Shown: positions 49,753 through 58,422 of the stretch, one piece after another
Numbering within the stretch: position 1 is the first letter of the stretch
Layout of the letters: every line of letters starts with the position of its first letter
Source of the DNA: Variovorax fucosicus
GTDB taxonomy: Bacteria; Pseudomonadota; Gammaproteobacteria; Burkholderiales; Burkholderiaceae_C
DNA: 64,000 nt
NCBI RefSeq assembly: GCF_030316825.1
Contig: NZ_JASZYU010000002.1
Coordinates: forward strand, 1-64,000
Direction of reading: 5' to 3'
Program-made: the position numbers and the translations under genes
The notes under the pieces: model-generated
What the model saw: the letters and a program-made list of their open reading frames with translations, nothing else
Told to the model about the DNA's origin: nothing
Databases searched by the model: none

Positions 49753-51030
49753 TCAGAACGCGTGCCGGATGCCAAAGTCATATCCGGTGGAACTGCGTGG
49801 CGCGAATCCTGATGTTCCCGCGCCCGTGGACAGATACGTCACACCGCCTGTCACCGCGCCCATGATGGCCGGATTGTTCTGCCCGTCCTTGATCCGGATC
49901 CGGGCTGCCGTTGCGTACAGCGCGGTGCGCTTGGAGAGGTTGTAGTCGAGGCCGATGGCAAGCTTGCTGACCGACGCGTCCCGTCGCGGTGTCAATGAGG
50001 TCGCCTGCGGGCCGAGGTCGTTGTCGAACTTGACGCGTGAATAAGCGGCCTTGATCAGCCCCGCACCAACGGGCACGGTGATGCCCAGCAGGCCGCCCTT
50101 GTACTTGTCTGAATCACGCAGCGTGACGAGACCAAGAACCGGTACCGGAGCCGTCGACAGCGCCCGGTCTGCGACTTGCGAGACTTCACCGAAGATCTTC
50201 ACGAAACCAAAATCGTACGAGGCACCGAGATTGAGGGTCTTGATCTTCTCGTCCAGGTTGACGCCGGTGCGCAATCCAGCGGCGTTCACGCCGGTGGTGT
50301 CCGCGGCGGTGCTCTCTCCGTAGGCCAAAGCCACATCGAGCGGCCCGGCCGCATAGCCCAGGCGGCCACCGAAATAGCGGCCCTTGCCGCTCGGACTGCC
50401 TGGCAGATTGCTCTGCGAAACGTTCTCGTGCAGGGCGTACTGCAGTTGGCCATAGATCCCGCCCAGATTGGGTGGAAGGAAGTAGCCGATGCTGTTGCTG
50501 GTGCGAAGGTAGTTGTCGGAAGCCGCCGCCAGCGAGCCAGGGCCTCTTGCGACCTGCAGGTTCGTCCCGACGGTGGACACGACATTGGCGCCGACGCCGA
50601 TCGTGCTGAACGGGCTGAACACAGAGTCGTTCCAGAACGTCGGCGTGAAGTCGCGGCCCAGGCGAATCTCGCCAAAGGGCCCCGACAAGCCGACGGTAGA
50701 CCGCCGATTGAAGGCCATCGCGGCAGCACCGTTGTCCGGTGTCATGGCAGATTCCAGCCAGAAGCCGGCGGCAAGTCCACCGCCGAGATCCTCCGTGCCG
50801 CGAAAGCCCAGGCGGCTGTTGGAAGTCCCGCTGTTCGACAACGCCGTCTGGCTCCGGGTGACGCCGGGCTGTGCGATGACGGGCGAAGCCGTGTTGTTGT
50901 AGAAGTCGCTCCTGGCGCTGTAGTAGCTGACCCCGACATCGACGACGCCGAAGAGCGTGACGGACGACTGGGCTGTCGCCGCGGTAGCGCAGGACAGCAA
51001 GCTAGCTGCCACGATGGTGGTTCTGTTCAT
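49753..51030 (-). CDS. OmpC-type trimeric porin (Burkholderiales)
   Basis: A 425-residue outer-membrane beta-barrel. The signal peptide AASLLSCATAATAQSSVTLFG is followed by the Burkholderiales porin start VTLFGVVDVGVSYY. Internal family landmarks are SRLGFRGTEDLGGGLAAGFW near 73, the eyelet region RRSTVGLSGPFGEIRLGRDF near 110, LGASYDFGFVKIFGEVSQ near 252, and the C-terminal ending GYDFGIRHAF with the terminal Phe of the BAM signal. It would admit the operon's substrate across the outer membrane. It is the last gene of a seven-gene operon, about 40 bases after the Bug protein. Confidence 0.93.
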   Translation of the reverse strand: MNRTTIVAASLLSCATAATAQSSVTLFGVVDVGVSYYSARSDFYNNTASPVIAQPGVTRSQTALSNSGTSNSRLGFRGTEDLGGGLAAGFWLESAMTPDNGAAAMAFNRRSTVGLSGPFGEIRLGRDFTPTFWNDSVFSPFSTIGVGANVVSTVGTNLQVARGPGSLAAASDNYLRTSNSIGYFLPPNLGGIYGQLQYALHENVSQSNLPGSPSGKGRYFGGRLGYAAGPLDVALAYGESTAADTTGVNAAGLRTGVNLDEKIKTLNLGASYDFGFVKIFGEVSQVADRALSTAPVPVLGLVTLRDSDKYKGGLLGITVPVGAGLIKAAYSRVKFDNDLGPQATSLTPRRDASVSKLAIGLDYNLSKRTALYATAARIRIKDGQNNPAIMGAVTGGVTYLSTGAGTSGFAPRSSTGYDFGIRHAF

Positions 51031-51070
51031 GGTCTGATCTCCTTGGGTTGAGTGGTGCGCGACGCCCGTG

Positions 51071-52039
51071 TCATTCGGGCTTGAAGCCGGCGCTCTTGAG
51101 CAGGTCGGCGCTTTGGGTCACGAAGCCGGCGACATAGCGTTTGAACTGCTCGACGTCCTGGGTCACCGGCTCGACGCCAAGGCTTGCCAGCGCGCCCGAC
51201 TTGCCCAGCTCGGACATGGCGGCGTTGATCGCACTGTTGAGCAACTGGACGCGATCGGCGGGGGTGCCCTTGGGAGCCCATACGCCGTACCACGACCCGT
51301 AGGTGAAACCCGGCAGCCCGCTTTCCTGCACCGTCGGGACATCCGGCGCGAGCGGACTGCGCTTGGCGGAGCTGATGGCAATCGGGCGAACCCGCCCGGC
51401 CTTGGCCAACGGCAGCACCGAGATCATCGAGTCCATCAGGAGCTGCACGTGTCCGCCCCCCACGTCCACCAGCGCTGGTTGCGTGCCCTTGTAAGGCACA
51501 TAGGTGAACTTGACGTTGCCCTGCTTGGCCAGAAGCAATGTGGCCAGATGGCTGGGCGCACCCGCAGCAGGTATGGCCGCCGTCCACTTGTCCGGCTCTT
51601 TCTTCGCCGCAGCCAGCAGCTCGGAGAGTTTCCGCGGCTCGAGTTGGGGCGCAATGACGAGCATTAGCGGTGCCTCGGCAACGCGCGCAATCGGGGCGAA
51701 GTCCGTTTGCGGGTCGTAGGGCGGCGTGCTCATGACCTCCTTGGCCAGTACGTGCGTCGCCGCGGAGAAGAGCAGGGTGTAGCCGTCGGCGGGCGCCGTC
51801 TGCACCGCCTTGCCACCCAGCGCGCCGTTGGCACCGGCGCGGTTCTCCACGATCACGGGCACCCCCCCAAGCTGCGTGTGCAGCTGGTTGGCCAGGAGGC
51901 GCGCGATGTTGTCCACGCCGCCGCCTGCAGCAAACGGAACGACGATGCGGATCAACCGATCGGGGAACTTGGCGGTCTGCGCCCATGCGGGCGCGACCGC
52001 GAGCACCGCGCATGCGGCCAGTACTTTCAGCGATTTCAT
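51071..52039 (-). CDS. Bug-family (tripartite tricarboxylate transporter) substrate-binding protein
   Basis: A 322-residue periplasmic solute-binding protein with the signal MKSLKVLAACAVLAVAPAWA and the Bug family marks RLIRIVVPFAAGGGVDNIAR near 28, VIVENRAGANGALGG near 60, ADGYTLLFSAATHVLA and TGVEPVTQ-like C-terminus. No membrane (TctA/TctB) subunits lie in the window, as is common for orphan Bug proteins, so it may also act as a signal or scavenging protein. The start ATG at 52039 overlaps the G3E GTPase stop (ATGA), and AAGGAGACAC is upstream. Likely captures the ligand that HyuAB and FAH process. Confidence 0.92.
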   Translation of the reverse strand: MKSLKVLAACAVLAVAPAWAQTAKFPDRLIRIVVPFAAGGGVDNIARLLANQLHTQLGGVPVIVENRAGANGALGGKAVQTAPADGYTLLFSAATHVLAKEVMSTPPYDPQTDFAPIARVAEAPLMLVIAPQLEPRKLSELLAAAKKEPDKWTAAIPAAGAPSHLATLLLAKQGNVKFTYVPYKGTQPALVDVGGGHVQLLMDSMISVLPLAKAGRVRPIAISSAKRSPLAPDVPTVQESGLPGFTYGSWYGVWAPKGTPADRVQLLNSAINAAMSELGKSGALASLGVEPVTQDVEQFKRYVAGFVTQSADLLKSAGFKPE

Positions 52040-53145
52040 GGTGTCTCCTTTGGTTTGAATGAGGTGTCCGGTGAAGAGGCCGCAGGCGGCCTCTGCCGTC
52101 GACGTCGCTCGAAAACGCGCAGGGACTCGTCCAGCGCCTCTGCGTCGACGCCGCGTGTGATGAAGACAATCCGGGTGCGCCGGTCCAGGCTCGGCCAAGC
52201 CGGCAACGACACAGGCGGCTGGTACAGGTGCTGTACGCCGTGGAAGACAAGCGGCTGCTCCGGCTGCTCGGCCAGGTTGACGATTCCTTTCACGCGCAGC
52301 AGGTCTTCGCCGCGCATCGCGATCACCATGTCGAGCCAGGCATAGAAGCCGTCGCGCGGCAACGGATCGTCGCGAACGATCACGAATGAAGTGATTCCGC
52401 CCGAATGGGGCGGTGGCTCGCCCGCGTCGCCGGTGACCGGCATCGGCCTGTAGAACGGACCGCTCTCTGCGGGGACAGGCCGCGCGTCGTTGGCGCGTGT
52501 CTCCATCGTCTGCCGCAGCACGGCCGCGTGCGCTTCGCGCTGCTGGTGCACCGTGGCCGTGGGATTCAGGCCCCTCAGGCAGTCCAGCAACGCCTGCGAT
52601 ACCGGTTCGCCCAGGAGGTCGGTCTTTGTGAGGAAGAGGTGATCGGCCATGGCGATCTGCCGGGCGGCCTCCGGATGCCGATCGAGCGTGCGAGGCGCCA
52701 GCACCGCGTCGACCGTGCAGCACACGCCCGCCAAGGTGAAGCGATCCTTGACAGCGGGCTCTCCCATCAGGGTTCGGAGGATGGGCGCAGGGTCGGCAAG
52801 GCCGCTGGTTTCGATCAATACCTGCCGCAGCGCCGAGCCATCGGAAGCGGCTCGTTCCCCGAGACTCGCCAGCGCCCCGATGAGATCGCCGCGCACCGCA
52901 CAACACATGCAGCCGTTGGCCAGCAGGATGGTGTCTTCCGTCGTGTTGGCGATAAGGTCGTGGTCGATTCCAACTTCACCGAACTCGTTGACGATGACTG
53001 CGGTGCCGTGCAGATCAGGTTCGCGCAGCAGCTCGTTGAGAAGCGTCGTCTTTCCGCTGCCAAGGAATCCGGTCAGCACCGTCACAGGCACGCGCGCATG
53101 CCCGGGCTGGTCGGCGCCCAGCAGCGAGGAGAAGTGGCCGGTCAT
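52036..53145 (-). CDS. G3E-family (CobW/YjiA-like) GTPase, probable metallochaperone
   Basis: A 369-residue GTPase. The P-loop is LTGFLGSGKTTLLNELL near 20, the metal-binding GCMCCAVRGD (C-x-C-C) near 79, the ETSGLADP switch near 113, and the guanine specificity region LTKTDLL near 160. A C-terminal CobW_C domain runs from about 230 to the end (FYRPMPV... FVIVRDDP... VFHGVQHLY). G3E proteins bind metals (Zn, Co, Ni, Mn) and deliver them to target enzymes. Its stop overlaps the Bug gene and its start overlaps the small protein gene (ATGA), so all are coupled in the HyuAB operon. The start MTGHFSSLL at 53145 is chosen over 53220. Confidence 0.9.
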   Translation of the reverse strand: MTGHFSSLLGADQPGHARVPVTVLTGFLGSGKTTLLNELLREPDLHGTAVIVNEFGEVGIDHDLIANTTEDTILLANGCMCCAVRGDLIGALASLGERAASDGSALRQVLIETSGLADPAPILRTLMGEPAVKDRFTLAGVCCTVDAVLAPRTLDRHPEAARQIAMADHLFLTKTDLLGEPVSQALLDCLRGLNPTATVHQQREAHAAVLRQTMETRANDARPVPAESGPFYRPMPVTGDAGEPPPHSGGITSFVIVRDDPLPRDGFYAWLDMVIAMRGEDLLRVKGIVNLAEQPEQPLVFHGVQHLYQPPVSLPAWPSLDRRTRIVFITRGVDAEALDESLRVFERRRRQRPPAASSPDTSFKPKETP

Positions 53146-53516
53146 GACCCACCCTGCTGTCGCCCGCCGTGAAGCTCGGCGAAAGAGTTCAAGGTTCGCT
53201 CCAGCCTTGCCAGCAACCATTCGCTCGCCTCGGCGGCAAACTCGTCGCGCTCGAGATCTTCCAGCAGCGTCTGGAGCGGGAGACCGGTGGCTTCAGAGGT
53301 CGGGCGGGCCCGGAAGAATTTCTCCACTTCGGCAACACCTGAGCGAAGGCCTTGATCCTCGAGGTAGTCCACGATGTCCAGTTCGAAGTCGACCAGCTGG
53401 AGGCTCACGCCGCCAGCGCCGCAGCCGCAGCTGGACCCGAGTGCCACGTGACGCATCGCGAGCTCGCTCCACAGGCGTGAGAGCCTGGAGGCACGCTGCG
53501 ACACGTCATCGGCCAT
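53142..53516 (-). CDS. Small Cys-Gly-Cys protein of unknown function linked to HyuB and G3E GTPase
   Basis: A 124-residue protein with no recognised family. Visible features are the helical N-terminus RASRLSRLWSELAM, the cluster GSSCGCGAGGVSLQLVDFEL (C-x-C, near 33-38), the helical segments DYLEDQGLRSGVAEVEKF and ASEWLLARLERTLNSF. The tail ends HGGRQQGGS. The C-G-C could bind metal. The gene begins nine bases after the HyuB stop and overlaps the next gene by four bases, so it is probably part of a metal-insertion or subunit-assembly system of the hydantoinase-type enzyme. It could also be a small structural subunit. Confidence 0.55.
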   Translation of the reverse strand: MADDVSQRASRLSRLWSELAMRHVALGSSCGCGAGGVSLQLVDFELDIVDYLEDQGLRSGVAEVEKFFRARPTSEATGLPLQTLLEDLERDEFAAEASEWLLARLERTLNSFAELHGGRQQGGS

Positions 53517-53524
53517 GACGAGGC

Positions 53525-55318
53525 TCACTGCCCGTCCCAGGCGACGTCGGGCGAGGCGCCATTGCGCAGGGCGTTCGGCGCATTCCGGAGCGTGCGCGTG
53601 GCCTCCTGGTCGACCTGCCCCCGGGAGTCCAGCGCGACGCGATAGACCCGGCGCGCTACCTCGCTGCTCACGTAGCCCTCGCGCACATCCTCTGCGACCA
53701 GGTCGATCTCCCGATCCAGCGGATCGCCGAAGCCGCCACCGCCACCCGACAGCATCTTGTAGGCGTCGCCGCGTTCCAGCCGCACGTTGAAGATCTTTGC
53801 GTTCAGGTGGTCGGTCTTCCACTCGCCCTTGTGACGCACGGCCAGGCCGTTGCCCATGGCGTCCCCGCCGCCTTCCAGGCCCCATGGCTTGCAGTGGACG
53901 CGATCGATGCGGGTAGTGACCGTGAAGGGCGACAGCGCCTGCACCACCATCTCCGCGCCCAGGCCGCCGCGGTACCGTCCGGCGCCGGAACTGTCCTGAC
54001 GGATCTGGTACTTCTCGACCAGCACGGGGTACTTGGCCTCGAGCTGCTCGGTCGGGCTGTTGTGGGTGTCGCCGTCATTGATGCAGACCGTGACCGAGAC
54101 GCCGTCCTCGCTGGACTTCGCGCCCCAGCCGCCGCCCAGCGGGCCGATGCCGACGATGAAGAGCCGCCCGTCCTCCGGCGAGATGCCGTGGATGTTGGGA
54201 AACACCAGATCGGCGTGGTGGCCGGCGATGGAACGATCGGGAATGGCGGGCGCCAGCGCCTTGAAGATCGTGTCGATCACCGTCATCGGGAAGGTCATCC
54301 ACACCCGCATCGGGTAGGGCCGCTCGGCACTGATCACGGTGCCCATCGGCATGATCACCTTCAGCGAGCGGAAGCTTCCGTCGTTGACCGGGTAGTCGGT
54401 TGGCGTGGTCAGGCACTTGTAGGCCACCTGCGCACAGGCGATGCCGGTGGTGAAGCCGGAGTTGTAGAAACCGCGCACCTGCTTGCTGACGTCGGACAAG
54501 TCCACCGTCATCTCTTCACCGGTGACGGTCACCTTGACGCGGATCGGGATGCGCTTGCCGATCTCGAGTCCGTCATCGTCCATGAAGGACTCGGCCTCAT
54601 ACACGCCATCGGGAATCGACAGGGTGTTCTTGCGCGCCACAGCTTCCGAGGAATCCATGATCTGGCGGATCGAACCGTTCACCGCATCCACGCCATAGCG
54701 CTGCAGAAGCTCCACGTAGCGGCGCTCGCCGGTGGTGATGGCCGTGATCTGGGCGCGCAGGTCGCCCAGGGCGCGCTCAGCCAGCCGCACGTTCATTGCG
54801 ATGATGTCGATCAGGTCCTGGTTGACCACGCCTTCGCGCTGGTACTTCATGATGGGGATCTGGATCCCCTCGCTGAAGATGTCGGTGGTGACGTTGCCGA
54901 GCGTGCCGCCCACGTCGAGCCAGTGCGCCATGCAGCAGGTGAAGCCTTCGAGCCTGCCGTCGTGGAACACCGGCATCGTGAACGTGAAGTGGTTCAGGTG
55001 GCTGCCGGTGGTGTAGGCATCGTTGGTGACCAGGATGTCGCCCGGCAAGATGTTCTCGTAGCCGAAGTGCCTGATCTTCGCCTTGACCGTCTCGGACATG
55101 CCGCGGATGAACATCGGCAGGCCCAGGCCGATGGAGACCGTGTCGCCCTCCTTGGTGAAGAGCCCGACGGTGAAGTCCAGCGCCTCGTAGATGATGAGGT
55201 TGTAGGCAGTGCGCGTGAGGTTGGTCTTCATCTCCTCCGTCACGGCATACAGGCCGTTGCGGATGATCTCGACGGTGACCGGGTCAATCGCGGCCGCTGG
55301 GGTTTGGGGGGTGCTCAT
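53525..55318 (-). CDS. Hydantoinase/oxoprolinase family protein, subunit B-like (HyuB)
   Basis: A 597-residue protein of the hydantoinase B/oxoprolinase family. Family marks are EIIRNGLYAVTEEMKTNLTRTAYN near 14, the IYEALDFTVGLF region, SVSIGLGLPMFIRG, TNDAYTTGSHLNHFTF near 110, and the end KMLSGGGGGFGDPLDREIDLV. It works with HyuA in ATP-dependent hydrolysis of hydantoins, 5-oxoproline, or related cyclic amides, or in ketone carboxylation in related enzymes; which applies here is not decided. It overlaps HyuA by four bases and is followed by the small C-G-C protein. Confidence 0.92.
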   Translation of the reverse strand: MSTPQTPAAAIDPVTVEIIRNGLYAVTEEMKTNLTRTAYNLIIYEALDFTVGLFTKEGDTVSIGLGLPMFIRGMSETVKAKIRHFGYENILPGDILVTNDAYTTGSHLNHFTFTMPVFHDGRLEGFTCCMAHWLDVGGTLGNVTTDIFSEGIQIPIMKYQREGVVNQDLIDIIAMNVRLAERALGDLRAQITAITTGERRYVELLQRYGVDAVNGSIRQIMDSSEAVARKNTLSIPDGVYEAESFMDDDGLEIGKRIPIRVKVTVTGEEMTVDLSDVSKQVRGFYNSGFTTGIACAQVAYKCLTTPTDYPVNDGSFRSLKVIMPMGTVISAERPYPMRVWMTFPMTVIDTIFKALAPAIPDRSIAGHHADLVFPNIHGISPEDGRLFIVGIGPLGGGWGAKSSEDGVSVTVCINDGDTHNSPTEQLEAKYPVLVEKYQIRQDSSGAGRYRGGLGAEMVVQALSPFTVTTRIDRVHCKPWGLEGGGDAMGNGLAVRHKGEWKTDHLNAKIFNVRLERGDAYKMLSGGGGGFGDPLDREIDLVAEDVREGYVSSEVARRVYRVALDSRGQVDQEATRTLRNAPNALRNGASPDVAWDGQ

Positions 55319-57399
55319 GACCGGTCGCTCCCGATGGAAATTTGAAGGTTGCCGAGTTCGTCCACGCGCATCTCGTCGCCTGGCTGCATCACGGTGGTGG
55401 AGGCGTGCTCCTCGATCAGCGCGGGGCCGCTGACAACGTTGCCGGCGCGCAGCAGGTCGCGCTTGTAGACCGGCGTGTCGGCCCAGCCGCCGGAGCGGAA
55501 ATACACCGGCTTGATGGTGCGCACCGCGGCCTTCTCTGGCGCAGACGACCCCTCGTCCACGCGGTGCTTCGGCGGTTTCTTCATGATGCCGAGCACGGTG
55601 ACGCGCAGGCTCACCAGGTCGGCCGGCTCCTTGGGCGCCGACGTGCCGTAGCGCACCTTGTGCAGTTCATCGAACTGCTGCTTGATCGCCGAGCGGTCCT
55701 TGCCTTCGAAGAACGCCAGCGGCAGGTCGACGGTGACAGCGTGCTCCTGGCCGACGTAGCGCATGTCGGCCGCACGCTCGATCACGACGCCGTCCGCCTT
55801 CACGCCGGACTGCGCCAGCGCCGCGCGGCCCTCGTCTTCCATCGTCTTGTAGGCCGCTTCTATTTCCTCGAAGGAGACGTCATTGAGCTTGCGGAACACC
55901 GAGCGCACGTAGTCGTAGCGCAGGTCGGAGAACAGCATCCCGTAGGCCGAGAAGTAGCCCGGCGCGTACGGAATCAGCACCTTGCGGATGCCGATCTCGC
56001 GTGCGATCGCCGAGGCATGCAGCGGGCCGGCGCCGCCGTACACCACCATGGTGAAGCTGCCGGCGTCCAGGCCGCGCTCGGTGGTCACGGCCTTCACGGC
56101 GTGCGACATCTGCGTCACCGCGATGCGAAGGATGCCGTCGGCCGCTTCGGTCGGGTCCAGGCCCAGCGGGCCGGCCACGCGCTCTGCCATCTGGCGCTTG
56201 CATCCTTCCAGGTCGAGCTTGAGTTCGCCGCCGAGGAAGTTGTCGGCGTCGAGCCGGCCCAGCACCAGGTTGGCGTCGGTCACGGTCGGCTCCTTGCCGC
56301 CGCGGCCATAGGCCACCGGGCCGGGGATGGAGCCGGCGCTCTGCGGCCCCACGCGCAGCGCGTTGCCGGTCTCCACGCGGGCGATCGAGCCGCCGCCGGT
56401 GCCGACCTCGTGGATGTCCATCATCGGGATCTGGATCGGCAGCGCGCGCTCGTAGCCGCCGATCAGCGCCGAGCCCGTCGTGAGCGGCCGGCCCTTGCTG
56501 ATCACGCCCGCCTTGGCCGTCGTGCCGCCCATGTCGAAGGCGATCGCATCGCCCATGCCGAGTTGCGCGCAAATGGCCTGCGCACCGATCACGCCGGCCG
56601 CGGGGCCGGACTCCAGCATGCGAACGCAGCCGACGCGCGCATGCTCGATCGGGAACAGGCCGCCGGTCGACTGCACGACATAGAAGTCGCCGCCGAAGCC
56701 CTTGTCGGAAAGGTGCGTCTCGAGTTGACCGAGGTATTGGGAGACGCGCGGGCCGACGTAGGCGTTGGCCACGACGGTGGAGACGCGTTCGAACTCACGG
56801 TATTCCTGCGAAAGCTCGTGCGAAGCGGAGACGAAGGCGCCCGGCAGTTCTTCCTGCAGGATCTGCTTGACGCGCTGCTCGTGCGCCGGATTGCGATACG
56901 AGTGCAGCAGCAGCACCGCCACCGCCTCGATGTTCTGACCCTTCAGCTCGCGGGCCAGCTCGCGCACCGCCCCCTCGTCCAGCGGCTTGTGCAGACTGCC
57001 GTCGGCGCGCAGGCGCTCGGCCACCTCGAAGCGCAGCGAGCGCTTGACCAGCGGCTGGTGCTTGTTGAAGAACAGGTTGTAGGCATCCGGACGGTTGACG
57101 CGGCCGATCTCGTAGATGTCGCGAAAGCCTTCGGTGATCAAGAGCGCCGTGTTGGCGCCGTTGCGCTCCAGCAGCGTGTTGATGGCGATGGTGGAACCGT
57201 GCAGGAACAGCTGTCCGTTGCGCACATCGATGTCGGCGCTGTCCAGCGTGGCCTGGATGCCATTGACCAGCTGGCCGTGGGTCGAGAGCGCCTTGCCGAA
57301 CAGCAGCTTGCCGGTGGCCTCGTCGAAGGCGGCCATGTCGGTGAACGTGCCGCCGATGTCGACCGCGATGCGCAAATTGGGGGTGGAGGGGGTTGCCAT
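55315..57399 (-). CDS. Hydantoinase/oxoprolinase family protein, subunit A-like (HyuA)
   Basis: A 694-residue protein with the ATPase of the ASKHA superfamily. Phosphate 1 motif RIAVDIGGTFTDMAAF near 10 and the catalytic-region motif GSTIAINTLLERNGANTALL near 70 are clear; DAIAFDMGGTTAKAGV near 286 and YGGAGPLHA near 464 are phosphate/adenosine signatures. In oxoprolinases this subunit uses ATP to activate the amide carbonyl. It is 16 bases after the FAH gene and overlaps HyuB by four bases. The substrate of the family is diverse: hydantoins, oxoproline, acetone, acetophenone. HyuA alone does not decide. Confidence 0.93.
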   Translation of the reverse strand: MATPSTPNLRIAVDIGGTFTDMAAFDEATGKLLFGKALSTHGQLVNGIQATLDSADIDVRNGQLFLHGSTIAINTLLERNGANTALLITEGFRDIYEIGRVNRPDAYNLFFNKHQPLVKRSLRFEVAERLRADGSLHKPLDEGAVRELARELKGQNIEAVAVLLLHSYRNPAHEQRVKQILQEELPGAFVSASHELSQEYREFERVSTVVANAYVGPRVSQYLGQLETHLSDKGFGGDFYVVQSTGGLFPIEHARVGCVRMLESGPAAGVIGAQAICAQLGMGDAIAFDMGGTTAKAGVISKGRPLTTGSALIGGYERALPIQIPMMDIHEVGTGGGSIARVETGNALRVGPQSAGSIPGPVAYGRGGKEPTVTDANLVLGRLDADNFLGGELKLDLEGCKRQMAERVAGPLGLDPTEAADGILRIAVTQMSHAVKAVTTERGLDAGSFTMVVYGGAGPLHASAIAREIGIRKVLIPYAPGYFSAYGMLFSDLRYDYVRSVFRKLNDVSFEEIEAAYKTMEDEGRAALAQSGVKADGVVIERAADMRYVGQEHAVTVDLPLAFFEGKDRSAIKQQFDELHKVRYGTSAPKEPADLVSLRVTVLGIMKKPPKHRVDEGSSAPEKAAVRTIKPVYFRSGGWADTPVYKRDLLRAGNVVSGPALIEEHASTTVMQPGDEMRVDELGNLQISIGSDRS

Positions 57400-57415
57400 G
57401 ATGTGTCGCGGCCCC

Positions 57416-58267
57416 TCAGGCTGCCGTTCCGATGCGGTTGCGCAGGATGCCCAGGCCGGTGATCTCCACCTCGACCACGTCGCCTTCCTTCATGTACAGC
57501 GGTGGCTCGCGGCGGTCGCCGACGCCGCCGGGCGTTCCGGTGGCGATCACGTCGCCGGGCGACAGCGGCGTGAAGCGCGAGATGTACTCGACCAGGACGG
57601 GGATGTTGAAGATCAGGTCGTCGATGCTCGCGTGCTGCATCACGTTGCCGTTGACGCGCGTCTCCAGCGTCAGCTTGGTGACGTCGGGCACCTCGTCGCG
57701 GGTCACCATGTACGGGCCGAACGGGGCGGTGCCGGGGAAGTTCTTGCCCGGAGTGAACTGGTGCGTGTGGCGCTGCCAGTCGCGCACGCTGATGTCGTTC
57801 AGGCAGGCATAGCCCGCGATGTGCTCGAAGGCCTCTTCCTTCGGGATATGGCGGCCGCCCTTGCCGATCACGAAGGCCAGTTCGCCCTCCCAGTCGAAGC
57901 GCTCGGAAAAGGCCGGGCGCAGCACCGTGTCCTCGTGCGCCGCCAGCGTGTCGTTGAAGCGGATGAACAGCGATGGGTATTCGCTGTCCGGGCGCTTGGT
58001 CTCGGCCACGTGGGTCTTGTAGTTCAGGCCCACGCAGATCAGCTTGGGTGGGTTGGGAATCACCGGGAGCGCGCGCACTGCGCTCGCCTGCACGGCGGTG
58101 CCGCTTGCCGCGGCTGCCTGCTCGAGTTCGCGCAAGGCATCGGCGCGCAACACCGACACCAGGTCGGGATGGCGGCCGAGGAAGTCGGCCGGTGGCAGTC
58201 GGTAGCGATCTCCCTCAACCACTCCGTAGGTGGCTTGTCCGGCGTGTGTGAAGCTGGCGAGTTTCAA
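57416..58267 (-). CDS. Fumarylacetoacetate-hydrolase-family protein (second copy)
   Basis: A 283-residue FAH-domain enzyme. The metal-binding acidic residues are in RFDWEGELAFVIGKGG (near 130) and the following Asp in LNDISVRDWQRHT. The hallmark SPGDVIATGTPGGVGD is near 240. It differs from the copy at 18972 in sequence but belongs to the same subfamily. The start is TTG at 58267 with AAGGAG 12 to 7 bases upstream, which gives an N-terminus MKLASFTHAGQATYG. Because it is first in the HyuAB operon, it may hydrolyse the opened-ring product. An upstream ATG at 58375 would run through the LysR promoter and is rejected. Confidence 0.9.
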   Translation of the reverse strand: MKLASFTHAGQATYGVVEGDRYRLPPADFLGRHPDLVSVLRADALRELEQAAAASGTAVQASAVRALPVIPNPPKLICVGLNYKTHVAETKRPDSEYPSLFIRFNDTLAAHEDTVLRPAFSERFDWEGELAFVIGKGGRHIPKEEAFEHIAGYACLNDISVRDWQRHTHQFTPGKNFPGTAPFGPYMVTRDEVPDVTKLTLETRVNGNVMQHASIDDLIFNIPVLVEYISRFTPLSPGDVIATGTPGGVGDRREPPLYMKEGDVVEVEITGLGILRNRIGTAA

Positions 58268-58381
58268 ATGAGTCTCCTTGGATTCATCACTGCGTTGGTT
58301 GCGAGAAGTGGTCGGTTCGCAGCGGGTACAGGCAATGTAAAAATCCGGGAGCTCTCCGCATAGATAGAATTCCAAGCAATC

Positions 58382-58405
58382 AGCCTTGCCAAACTAGGCA
58401 TGGCT
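58382..58405. promoter_or_regulatory. Palindromic LysR-type operator candidate
   Basis: AGCCTTGCC (58382-58390) and GGCATGGCT (58397-58405) are 9-bp arms with one mismatch and a six-base spacer. It lies in the divergent promoter of the HyuAB operon and the LysR gene, just before the LysR start, so autoregulation and operon activation from one site are plausible. Confidence 0.6.
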
Positions 58406-58422
58406 AATACGGGTAATCCTCT

